DNA of 64,000 nucleotides, from contig NZ_CP053904.1 of assembly GCF_013256425.1 (NCBI RefSeq), forward strand, positions 4,340,001 to 4,404,000. Direction: 5' to 3'. Below the pieces are notes generated by a model, which was given only the letters and a program-made list of their open reading frames with translations, was not told the DNA's origin and made no database searches. This stretch comes from Hymenobacter sp. BRD67. Its GTDB lineage: Bacteria > Bacteroidota > Bacteroidia > Cytophagales > Hymenobacteraceae. Shown piece after piece: positions 43,191 to 51,930 of this stretch. The position numbers and the translations under genes were made by a program. Every line of letters begins with the position of its first letter. Positions within the stretch are counted from its first letter, which is position 1.

Positions 43191-43509
43191 AAAGGAGAGA
43201 AAACCAACTGGTTACTCGCAGCGAAGCGGCCGCTGGAGCGGGGCCGCATCACCAAAGGGCAGCTACAGCGGACTTCTGCACCTTGCATAAGCCAAATTTC
43301 AGAACGAGGTATACGCAGCTGCCCGCCCGGTAGGATTGGCCGGCCTGCTGCTTTCCTGCAAACCTACAACGGCAAAGCCCGACAGTAAGTGCAGAATGGG
43401 GTTAGGTAGTTTGCCGCTGCTCGCGTTGGTGGTTCAGCTTATCGGCAGGCAGCCAAGTGGCGGGTTGTGCCGTAGAAGGCCAAGGTTTTCACCATTTTTC
43501 TTTCCTGCC
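43191..43509. other. Non-coding gap between divergent desaturase and TPM genes
   Basis: A 319-base divergent intergenic region. No RNA gene or perfect -7 box was recognised. Confidence 0.4.
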
Positions 43510-44781
43510 ATGTATCGCTTTTTGTTGTTTGCCCTGCTGCTAGTGGGCGCGGGGCTAGGCCAGCAGGCCTCAGCCCAAACTACCAGCGGGCTGCCGGCCC
43601 GGCCGGTGCCCTTCACCTTCGTGACCGACCAGGGCAACCTGCTGAGTGCGGCCGATGCTAAAAAGCTGGATGGCGGCCTGCGCAGCTACGCTGAAAAAAC
43701 CGGTACCCAGGTGGTGGTGGTAACGGTGCCGAGCCTGGGCGGCCGCCCGGCCGCCGACTATGCCCGCGAGCTGGGCACGGCCTGGGGTGTGGGCCAGCGC
43801 GATAAAAATAACGGCCTGGTGGTGCTGCTCAGCGCCCAGGACCACAAAGTGAGCATTCAGCCGGGCTCGGGCCTGCGCAGCTCCATCACGCCGGAGGTGG
43901 TGAACCGCGTTATCAGCCAGCAAATGACGCCGGCTTTCAAGCAGGGCAACTACTTCGCTGGCCTGCGGGCAGGCCTGAACACGCTGATGGTAACTGCCAA
44001 CCCGAGCTCGGACCCCCGCAAGCAAACGGCCGGTACGGCCAGCACTGCCCCGGCTTCGACGGGTGCAGCAGCGGCGGCCACCAGCGGCGAGCTGACCGAC
44101 AACACGTCCAATACGGCTTCGGCCATGCAGACGTCGGCCCCCGATCCGGCCGGCGTGCAGCAAACCGAAACAACGACGTCGGCTTCGTCGGGCCCCGGTA
44201 TGGGCACGCTGCTTATCGGAGCCTTGGTTATTGGCGGCATCCTGTGGTTTTTGCTGCGCCTGTTCCGGCGCAACAACGCCCCGGCGGCCAGCAATGGCGG
44301 CACCCCCAACTTTTACCCCAATCAGCCCAACCGGCCCACCCAACCGAATCAACCGAATTTTTTCCCTAACCAGGGCGGTAACGCCGGCCCCGGCTATGGC
44401 GCTCCGGCGCAGGGTAGCAGCGGTAGCGGAATGGGCGGCATGCTGGCTACCGGCGCCGCCGCCGCCGCCGGGGCCTACCTCGGCAACCGCATGGCATCGG
44501 GCCACGAGACCGAGAATGGCTCGGCGCACAATTTTGATAACGCTGGCGGAGCCGGCACTGCGGCCGGAGCCGCTGGCACTGGCGCGGCCGGCGACTACTT
44601 TTCGTCGCGAGGCGGCAACAGTGACAATACGAGCAACGCCCCGGATTATTTCTCGGGCAACGACTCTAACTCGTCGGGCGATTATTTTTCTTCCGATAAC
44701 TCGTCGTATGATGATACTTCATCGGGCGACACCGGCGGTGGTGGCTTCGATAGCACCGACGACAACAGTGGCTCGTGGTAG
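43510..44781 (+). CDS. TPM domain protein with membrane helix and low-complexity tail
   Basis: 423 residues. Signal peptide MYRFLLFALLLVGAGLGQQA, a TPM (YgcG-like) domain at about residues 35-165 (LRSYAEKTGTQVVVVTVPSL, RDKNNGLVVLLSAQDHKVSI, RVISQQMTPAFKQGNYFAGL), a Ser/Thr/Ala linker, a transmembrane helix (TLLIGALVIGGILWFLLRLF) and a long Gly/Asn/Ser/Asp-rich tail. TPM domains occur in thylakoid phosphatase-like and membrane-repair proteins; activity here is unproven. The low-complexity tail resembles those of YgcG proteins. Confidence 0.88.
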   Translation: MYRFLLFALLLVGAGLGQQASAQTTSGLPARPVPFTFVTDQGNLLSAADAKKLDGGLRSYAEKTGTQVVVVTVPSLGGRPAADYARELGTAWGVGQRDKNNGLVVLLSAQDHKVSIQPGSGLRSSITPEVVNRVISQQMTPAFKQGNYFAGLRAGLNTLMVTANPSSDPRKQTAGTASTAPASTGAAAAATSGELTDNTSNTASAMQTSAPDPAGVQQTETTTSASSGPGMGTLLIGALVIGGILWFLLRLFRRNNAPAASNGGTPNFYPNQPNRPTQPNQPNFFPNQGGNAGPGYGAPAQGSSGSGMGGMLATGAAAAAGAYLGNRMASGHETENGSAHNFDNAGGAGTAAGAAGTGAAGDYFSSRGGNSDNTSNAPDYFSGNDSNSSGDYFSSDNSSYDDTSSGDTGGGGFDSTDDNSGSW

Positions 44782-44860
44782 GGTAGTCAACACCTGCCAG
44801 CACTGCTGGCTTGGGCATAGGGTGGCTTTGCTACTCTGATAACCCTTGTAACACTCGATA

Positions 44861-44895
44861 AAGCCGCCGCCCGAAACCGGGTGGCGGCTTTTTTT
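44861..44895 (+). terminator. Terminator after the TPM gene
   Basis: AAGCCGCCGCCC and GGGTGGCGGCTT arms, followed by a run of Ts. Confidence 0.88.
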
Positions 44896-44978
44896 GTGGC
44901 AGTATATAGAAAAAGATGAAAAGTATGGCCAAAGAACGTAGCTTGCGGCTGGCTGAATGCTAGGCTATTCCTTACTTA

Positions 44979-46253
44979 ATGCTCTCTGCTACTATGCGCA
45001 ATCTTTTACTAGTGTTGGCTTTAATGCTGAGTTTTATAACCGGGCAGGCAGCGCCGCTGGCCGATACTGCCCGCGCCCGCCCCGCCTTTAATGTAGAGGC
45101 TGCCACCCAGCACTACCTCGATACCCTGACGCCGGCCCAGAAAGCCCGGTCAGACGCTTATTTTGAAGGTGGCTACTGGCTGCAGCTCTGGAGCGTGGTG
45201 TATGCGCTGGGGGTGGCGGGCGTGTTTCTGGGGTTGGGTTTATCGCGCCGCCTGCGCGAATTAGCGGGCGGCTGCCCCGGCCCTGGCTGCGCACCTGGGC
45301 CTACGCGGCGCTGTATCTGCTCGCCTCGTTCGTGCTCAGCCTGCCCTGACGGTGTACGAGGGCTACGTGCGGGAGCACTACTACGGCCTCTCGAACCTGA
45401 CCTTCGGGCCTGGCTGGGCGAAACGCTGACCAGCTTGGCCCTGACCCTGGTTTTTGGTAGCTTGCTACTGGTGGCTCTATATGCGGCCATCCGGCGCACC
45501 GGGGCCAGCTGGTGGCTGTGGGGCACGGCTATCGTGAGCGTTTTTCTGGTTATCTCGGTGGCGGTGGGGCCGGTGTTCATCAGCCCGCTGTTCAACAAGT
45601 ACACGGCGGTGCCAGCCGGGCCCGTGCGCGATGGTATTCTGTCTATGGCTCGCGCCAATGGCGTGCCCGCCGACAACGTCTACTATTTTGATGCCTCCAA
45701 GCAAAGCAAGCGCATCAGCGCCAATGTCAGCGGCCTGGGCAGCACTATTCGGGTATCGCTCAACGATAACCTGCTGCACCGCTGCACGCCTGCCGAGATA
45801 CAAGCGGTAATGGGCCACGAGCTGGGCCACTACGTGCTGAATCACATTCCTAAAATGCTGGTATTCTTCGTGGTGCTGCTGGCGGTAGCCTTTCGGCTGG
45901 TCGATTGGGCGTTTGGCTGGCTGGTGGCGCGCTACGGGCCACGGTGGGGCATTGCCGGGCTGGCCGACGTAGGCAGCCTGCCGCTGCTGGTTGCGCTATT
46001 TTCAGTGGCGGGCTTCCTGGCTACCCCGCTAACCAATACCATTGTGCGAACGAGTGAGCAGGAAGCCGATATGTTTGGCCTGAATGCCGCCCGCCAGCCC
46101 GATGCCTTCGCGGCAGTGGCCATGAAGCTCTCCGAATACCGAAAAATTGCCCCAACCCCGCTCGAAGAAATGATTTTCTTCGACCATCCCAGCGGGCGTA
46201 CCCGCGTGCAATCGGCCATGCGCTGGAAAGCCGAGCACCTGGCCGACCGCTAG
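44979..46253 (+). CDS. M48 family zinc metalloprotease (three compensating frame breaks)
   Basis: CAAX-protease-like membrane peptidase. The zinc motif HExxH is AVMGHELGHYVLNH and the third ligand is SEQEADMFGLNA. Several transmembrane helices precede and follow it. The frame appears open, but residues about 97-144 are nonsense. Adding one base at each of 45266-45268, 45344-45346 and 45406-45410 replaces them with the family-like RLPRPWLRTWAYAALYLLAS and TVYEGYVREHYYGLSNLTFG. ATG 44994 (MRNLLLVLALML) is an alternative start. About 425 residues after repair. Confidence 0.9.
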   Translation: MLSATMRNLLLVLALMLSFITGQAAPLADTARARPAFNVEAATQHYLDTLTPAQKARSDAYFEGGYWLQLWSVVYALGVAGVFLGLGLSRRLRELAGGCPGPGCAPGPTRRCICSPRSCSACPDGVRGLRAGALLRPLEPDLRAWLGETLTSLALTLVFGSLLLVALYAAIRRTGASWWLWGTAIVSVFLVISVAVGPVFISPLFNKYTAVPAGPVRDGILSMARANGVPADNVYYFDASKQSKRISANVSGLGSTIRVSLNDNLLHRCTPAEIQAVMGHELGHYVLNHIPKMLVFFVVLLAVAFRLVDWAFGWLVARYGPRWGIAGLADVGSLPLLVALFSVAGFLATPLTNTIVRTSEQEADMFGLNAARQPDAFAAVAMKLSEYRKIAPTPLEEMIFFDHPSGRTRVQSAMRWKAEHLADR

Positions 46254-46316
46254 GGATTGCCTGGATATCCAACTAGCTCCGTACATCAACTTGAAAATAT
46301 GCTTTAAGCCGGCACC

Positions 46317-46374
46317 GAAAAAGCCCTTGGTTGTGAGTAGCAGAATTCTGCTGCTCACAACCAAGGGCTTTTTC
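46317..46374. terminator. Long palindromic bidirectional terminator
   Basis: A 58-base near-perfect palindrome centred on GAATTC, with A/T tracts at both ends (GAAAAAGCCCTTGGTTGTGA and its complement) and one mismatched position. It separates the convergent M48 gene and the small basic protein gene. Confidence 0.88.
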
Positions 46375-46402
46375 GGGAAGCTAAGCTGAGCGTGAAGCCT
46401 GG

Positions 46403-46666
46403 CTAGTGTTTAGGCATCGTCACCTGTGGGCGACCCACTTTGATAACACCTCGGTGGCCTTTCATTTGCTGCTTTTTCTTGAAGCGCTTATGGTAGCGCC
46501 AGCGGCCTATTACGCCCATGCGCCGCCAGCGCTTGCGGGCATCACCCCGGTGCTTGTAGGAAGAGTAGCGCGGCCGATGGTGGCCCGGGCGCGGCCGGGC
46601 CTCGACCGAATAGCCGGTCACCAGGCTCAGGATTAAAAGTAGTAGCGTAACGAAGCGCAGCATCAT
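46403..46666 (-). CDS. Small exported basic protein
   Basis: 87 residues with a Sec signal peptide (MMLRFVTLLLLILSLVTGYS) and a mature part very rich in Arg, Lys and His (RPGHHRPRYSSYKHRGDARK, YHKRFKKKQQMKGHRG). Strong positive charge suggests binding to nucleic acid, polyanionic polysaccharide or peptidoglycan, but no family is recognised. It lies between two terminator-bounded genes. Confidence 0.6.
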   Translation of the reverse strand: MMLRFVTLLLLILSLVTGYSVEARPRPGHHRPRYSSYKHRGDARKRWRRMGVIGRWRYHKRFKKKQQMKGHRGVIKVGRPQVTMPKH

Positions 46667-46767
46667 AGGCAGCAGAAAAGAAGTGGCAAGCGGAGGCTAA
46701 CGCCCCGCCAGTGCTGGTAGTACGTACGCACTCACTTACAGTTGAGATTGAGCCGCGCACCTGTTCT

Positions 46768-48434
46768 TTACTGGGCACTGCCGGCCATTTGCAGCGGCGG
46801 CGCGGCCTGCTCTACATTGGCCGTGCGTGGGAAGGCCAGGAAGTGCGTAATGCGCGGCGGCGCATCGCCCCGATGAAAGCGCCGCACCTCGCCCTCAATC
46901 GTCTGGTCATCGCGGGTGAAGCGGTGGTGCTGGCGCTCGTGCTCGGCCCAGGTGGCCACGTAAAAGAACTCGGTAATGCGCGTAGGCTGGCTCACGTCGG
47001 TAAAAACGCCGGCCCGCAGGGCCCCGTCGCGCAGGCGCAGGCGGGTAAGCTGCTGCGCCGCCACCCGAAACGCAGCGTGGTCGGCGGGTGCCACCTCGTA
47101 ATCTATCATTACAACAACAGGACCATCGTCGGGGTCAATTTCTGCTTCCAGCGCGGGCAGCTGGTCGCTCCACGGCTCGGCCGGCGAAAAGTCGAGGCCC
47201 TCGGGCTGGTGCATGGGGAAAGGCAGCGCCAGCACCAGGCTGGCCAGCATCCAGCCGCCCGCTATCAGCAGCGCCAGCAGCAGGCTAGCGCGGTCGGCCA
47301 GCTCGCCCCACATAATGCTGCCCAGGCTCAGCCCGGCCTGAAATACCAGCATGTACATGCTTACTACCCGCGCCTGCACCCATTTGGGCACGTGCAGCTG
47401 CACGCTGGTGCTAAAGCTGGTCATGGTAATAAGCCAGGCGGTGCCCGACAGGAACATGAGTGGAAACAGCCAGTATTCGCCCGGCAGCAACGCCAGGCCA
47501 ACATTAGTGCCCACGAACACAAACGAGCCCAGCAGCACCCGCTGGTTGAGGTTGAGCCGGTGACCGATTTTCCCAATCAGAAAGGCGCCTGATACAGCGC
47601 CCGCGCCCAGCCACGACAGCATTACGGCGTACGAGCCGGATTGCAGATTCAGCCGCCGTGCTACCACTACCGACAGCAGCGCCCACATGGCGCTGGCCCC
47701 AAACGAAAACGCAAACGTGCGCACCAGCACCGCAATAATGGGCGGCGAATATTGCACATACCGAATGCCGGCCCGCAGTGCCCCGAGAAGTTTTCGGCTG
47801 GACCACCGTCGTCCTGGCTTTCGCGCCGCCAGCGAAATACTACCATCCAGGTGCCCACAAACGACACGCCGTTGAGCACAAATACCCAGCCCGGCGAGTA
47901 GTAGGCAATGATAATACCGCCCAGCGCCGGCCCGATGGCGCGGGCAATATTGTTGCTCACGCCATTGAGCGTAATGGCAAACGGCAGCACCGGCCGGGGC
48001 ACCAGCTCGGTGGTTACGGTCTGCCAAATCGGCCCGTTGAGGGCCGAGCCCATGCCCAGTAAAAACGTAAAGCCCAGCACGTCGATGGCGCTAACGGCCC
48101 CCGACAGTGTAAACAGGCCCAGGCCCAGCGCCACTACCGCCATAAAGCCCTGCGTAAAAAGCAGCAGCCGCCGGCGGTCGATGAGGTCGCCGATAGCGCC
48201 GGCCGGCATACTCAGCAGGAAAGCCGGAAGGCTGGTGGCGGTCTGCATCAGGGCTACCAGCAGGGCGGAGGTGGTAAGCGTAGTGACGAGCCACACCCCG
48301 GCTACGTTCTGCATCCAGGTGCCCACGTTGCTGACCAGCGAGGCAATCCAGATGGCCCGAAAAAGGCTGTAGGTAAACGGAGTGCGCAAGCCAGGGCGAG
48401 GCCCGGCCGCAGGCGAAGAAAGCGTAGGAGTCAT
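46768..48434 (-). CDS. MFS exporter of the MFS_3 (EntS-like) type with C-terminal ABM-like domain (frame break)
   Basis: About 555 residues. The N-terminal 420 residues form a 12-helix major facilitator (IWIASLVSNVGTWMQNVAGV, DLIDRRRLLLFTQGFMAVVA, IARAIGPALGGIIIAYYSPG). The C-terminal 110 residues are soluble (VVVMIDYEVAPADHAAFRVA, EFFYVATWAEHERQHHRF) and resemble an antibiotic-biosynthesis-monooxygenase fold, as in longer MFS_3 proteins. The frame breaks at the T run 47791-47794, and one A on the coding strand joins GGPAEKLLGALRAGIRYVQ. Substrate unknown. Confidence 0.87.
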
Positions 48435-48504
48435 GCTCAAGTAATAAGCCGGTAGCACCTACGAAGTTCGGCCGCGGCCGGGTTATGGCGCGGGCTGCCG
48501 GGGC

Positions 48505-49460
48505 TTATTTTACCACCAGCTGCCGCACCAGCGCCCCCTGCTTCGAGTCGAGGCGCAGTAAATAGATACCCAGCGGCAGGTTGCTCAAGTCCAGCTCCCG
48601 CGTGCCGGTGGGCACCGCCTGCGGGGTCTGGCGCAGCACTTCCCGGCCCAGGGCGTCGAGCACCGTAAGCGGGGCCGCCGCCAGCGCCGGCTCGGAGGGC
48701 GAGCTGATAACAAAGCGTCCGCTCGGGCTGGGGTTGGGCGACACCGTAAGCTGGGCTTGCAGGCCGGCATCGGCGCGCACAGCCAGGCCAGTGCCGATAA
48801 ACGAGATATCGTCGAGCTGCAGCGCGGTGCCCGCCTGAATGGTCTGGGCATTGCCCGAGGCTGCGTAGATGGTAACCGAGTCGGGCAGGGCGCTGGAGGA
48901 GTAGTTGAGCGTAAGCGTGCCCAGTGTATACCCTCCGGTAGTGGGGGCGAGAGTAGCATCGGCCTCCCCGATTAGCGTAGAAGTTCCATTGACCGAGCGC
49001 GTTAGAACTACCTGAATGGCTGCCTGGTCGGTAGCTGCGCCGGGGCCCGTAAGCTTGTAGTAAAACTGCATCTGGGTGGGCCGGGCCGTGTACGGCAAGC
49101 CCCATAAAAATTGTACTGGGCATCAGTCGTCACACGGTTGCCCAACACCAGATAGCCCGGCAATACTACAGAGCCCCCACTGTTGGTGGGCAGGCTTTGC
49201 GACGTTAGCTTGGCCGCGTAAAGGCCGCTATGGGCATCCGTAACCTTGGTTACCGTGCCGGTATTGTAGTAGCTCCCGGCCGGGGCATGGTTAATAGCTG
49301 CCAGAATATTGTCGGTGGTCTGCCAGTTAACGGGCGCTTCCACCGTATTCGTGGTAGCCCAGTTTTCAAACCCATTATTAGGGATGTTCTGGGCACTGGC
49401 CAGGCGGCTGGTACCCAGCACCAGCAGCAACAGGGCGAATGACTGTACGAGTGTTTTCAT
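48505..49460 (-). CDS. T9SS-secreted protein with C-terminal sorting domain (frame break)
   Basis: Signal peptide MKTLVQSFALLLLVLGTSRL, then a PCMD-like carbohydrate-binding-type segment beginning NIPNNGFENWATTNTVEAPV. The C-terminal 80 residues are a type A T9SS domain (LTVSPNPSPSGRFVISSPSE, ALGREVLRQ, GIYLLRLDSKQGALVRQLVV). The frame breaks at the C run 49100-49103, and one G on the coding strand joins NFYGGLPYTARPTQMQFYYK. About 318 residues. Exported across the outer membrane; binding target unknown. Confidence 0.85.
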
Positions 49461-49557
49461 ATATAGTAAATTTATATTTTTGATAGGCCGGTGCTCAGGT
49501 CGGCATTCACTTTAGCAAACGCAAGTTTGGCGTGGCAGGGTAAGCATTTTATGAATT

Positions 49558-50634
49558 TTATTTTTGCAGCCACTGACGCAGGTATTGATACACCTCCACG
49601 TTGTGAAGCAGGCCCCCGTGGTGCTGCCCGAAGCGGGCAGTACGCACGCTGGTGCCGGGCGGCAGCTCAGTTTCGTCGCTGAACTGCCGGCCCCGGCCGC
49701 TGGCCGCGCCCACCAGGCCATCGCCAAAATACTCGCGCAAAAGCTGGGGCCGGCCGGCGCGCAGCCAGTCGCCCACCAGCACGTGGTAGCGAATACCGGG
49801 CAGCAGCGGCACTACCGTGCGGGGCCGCGGCAGGGCCGGGTCGTCGGGCTGCTGCCAGTCCTCATCCACCAGCAGGGCCTGGCCCAAATCCTTAATGCCG
49901 TTGGAGCGCCGGGCAATGGCTTCGCTCACGAAGCGGGTGGGGAAGAGGTTGATGCGCCGTAGCAGGCGCTCGACCAGCTGGCCGTTTTGCTCCAGGTACG
50001 AGCCCTCGTGCGGTACGCCCAGCAGAAAAACTGACCGCAGGTGAGTCAGCCAGGGCGCTTTTTCGGGGGCGCCTGCCTTTTCCTGGTGGTGCTGTGGGCC
50101 GGCAGCTCACTGCCATAGTAGCCTGCCGAGCGAATGATAAGCCCGCCCATGCTGTGGCCCGCCAGCACCAGTTCGCCCACGGCTTCGGGTAGGTTTCGAC
50201 CAGCTCGGTAAGCAGCCGGCTAAGGGCACGGCCGTTTTCGGAGATGTGCAGGCCCGAGTTGTAGCGCAGGTAGAGCGGCCGGCAGTTGGTTTCGGCGGCC
50301 AGGCGGGGCCGTAGCGCAGCGGCCCGCCTGCCTCATCCTGAAAGCCGGTTTGCCAGATAAGCTCATCGCCCATGAGGCCATGTACAAACACGAGGGTTTG
50401 CTGGTTGCGCTCGCTCAGGCCCAGCTCGGCTACCGGCACATCGTGGCCGCCGCGCCGGAAGCTCATGACAATGGCGCGCGGGTCATGGCGGGCGGCCAGC
50501 TGGTCGCCCAGCGCCCCGTTTAGCACCGGCTGAAAAAAATGCTGATGCGCCCGCCCGGCCTGGTAAAGCAGCGTGGCGCCGCGCACGGGCAGCAGGGCCG
50601 TGCGGGCCAGGGCAGTAAGGGTGCGGCGCAGCAT
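49558..50634 (-). CDS. Lipase-like alpha/beta hydrolase (three frame breaks)
   Basis: Alpha/beta hydrolase with the oxyanion region TLVFVHGLMGDELIWQTGF and the nucleophile elbow LVLAGHSMGGLIIRSAGYYG. Reading on through VFLLGVPHEGSYLEQNGQLV to FGQHHGGLLHNVEVYQYLRQ gives about 359 residues. Breaks at G runs 50304-50307, 50187-50189 and 50065-50069 are each repaired by one C on the coding strand. The pattern resembles PGAP1/lipase-type serine hydrolases. Substrate unknown. Confidence 0.78.
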
Positions 50635-50825
50635 AAGCAGGCAGGAAATGAAAGAAAAAGTGACGGAAGTAAACAGCCGAACGGCTCAGAAGGTAGCAAG
50701 CGTAAGCGTGACCTTGCGCTATACGCGGCTTTTCAGTTGCGCTGGCAACTAAAATTCCGGGGTACGTCCAAGAGTATTGGCGGCCGGGCCGCATCTTTGC
50801 ACCTGATAAACTACCCGCTCTCAGC

Positions 50826-51173
50826 ATGAACTTCTCTTTTCGCCCTGTCCTGGCCATTTTACTGCTGGGCAGCTCTGCTACTTTGCTCACCGCCTGCGAC
50901 TACGCCTCGCTCAGCCCCGGCAAAAACCCGCAACACGAGGAAGGCTTTACCAACCCCAACGGCTATACCAATGCCGATATCAACCGCGACAGTATTAATA
51001 ATAAGCAGACCGTGACCAAGCCCGTAGGCGTGGGCTCGGCTACGGCCATCAAAAAAGGCTCGGTGCAGGATAAGCTCAATTCGGCCCCGTCCGGCAACAG
51101 CGCATCGTCGCCCCAAGATGCCAGCGGCAAGCCTGCCTCGGCCAACCAAGCCCAGCCCAAAAGCACTATGTAG
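50826..51173 (+). CDS. Small hypothetical lipoprotein
   Basis: 115 residues with signal peptide and lipobox cysteine (ILLLGSSATLLTACDYA). The mature part is rich in Ser, Asn, Gln and Lys (NPNGYTNADINRDSINNKQT, SAPSGNSASSPQDASGK) and has no recognised domain; probably disordered. Similar in style to the small lipoprotein at 9295. A strong terminator follows. Confidence 0.65.
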   Translation: MNFSFRPVLAILLLGSSATLLTACDYASLSPGKNPQHEEGFTNPNGYTNADINRDSINNKQTVTKPVGVGSATAIKKGSVQDKLNSAPSGNSASSPQDASGKPASANQAQPKSTM

Positions 51174-51191
51174 CCCGCCACAAGCTGCTTT

Positions 51192-51236
51192 ATACCCAAA
51201 GAGCTCGCTGCCCACCGGCAGCGGGCTCTTTGGTAT
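51192..51236. terminator. Terminator between the lipoprotein and flavin reductase genes
   Basis: Nested arms GAGCTCGCTGCC / GGCAGCGGGCTC around a 4-base loop, extended by ATACCCAAA / TTTGGTAT. It lies between convergent genes. Confidence 0.82.
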
Positions 51237-51252
51237 TTGGGGCGGGTGCTGC

Positions 51253-51882
51253 TTAAAGCGGCGTGGGTAGCTGCCCCGGCCGGGCGTAGCCGAAGCGCAC
51301 CGGCGGCGCTACCGCGTGGTAGCCATCGAGGCCCGAGATGGCGGCTTCGCCCAGCACGGCCAGGTCGAGGGTGCCGTCGGGCCGTAGGGCTTCGGGCCGC
51401 AGGTATACGTGCTCGACGGTGCCCACCAGCAGCAGCGTACCATTGAAAATGGCGTGCTCCTCGTGCAGGCGCAGCCCGATGCTGAGCGGACTCTCCGCGA
51501 CGTAGGGAGCAGGGAAGCCGTCGCGGAAATCGGCCGTGAAGCCGCAGGCCTCAAACTCCGATACGTCTTCAAAATTGGCCGAAGTGTAGTGGGCCTGCGC
51601 CGCCAGGCTCAGGGGTACGTGGTTGAGAGTGTAGCAGCCGGCATTATCCTTGATGTTCTGGTAGGTATGGCGCGGCACGGTGGTGGGGCGGGTTACCATA
51701 CCCAGCACGGCCGGGTCGGAGCCCAGGTGCAGCACCGAGCTGAAAATGGCCAGGTTGGTGCGGCCATCAGGCGCGGCCGTGCCCACCAGGTTGGCCGGCT
51801 TGTAGCCTGGCAGGCCATTGACGAAGTTGAGCCGGTAGATGCGTTCGAAAGCCGCGATATCGGCGGCGGTAAGGTGCTGCAT
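51253..51882 (-). CDS. Flavin reductase family protein
   Basis: 209 residues of the FMN-binding split-barrel family. Typical segments are NLVGTAAPDGRTNLAIFSSV, HLGSDPAVLGMVTRPTTVPR and HTYQNIKDNAGCYTLNHVPL. Members reduce flavin with NAD(P)H or act as the reductase part of two-component monooxygenases. No oxygenase partner is adjacent; the POT transporter gene lies 48 bases upstream on the same strand. Confidence 0.85.
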   Translation of the reverse strand: MQHLTAADIAAFERIYRLNFVNGLPGYKPANLVGTAAPDGRTNLAIFSSVLHLGSDPAVLGMVTRPTTVPRHTYQNIKDNAGCYTLNHVPLSLAAQAHYTSANFEDVSEFEACGFTADFRDGFPAPYVAESPLSIGLRLHEEHAIFNGTLLLVGTVEHVYLRPEALRPDGTLDLAVLGEAAISGLDGYHAVAPPVRFGYARPGQLPTPL

Positions 51883-51930
51883 TATATAGTTAATACTTAA
51901 TGTTTTGAATGAGTTAGCCGGGAGTGTTAC

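Noticed and set aside
1333..50307. Programmed ribosomal frameshifting or a mass of pseudogenes
   Set aside because: The breaks lack slippery heptamers, are always repaired by one base in a homopolymer, and affect essential enzymes in otherwise intact genes.
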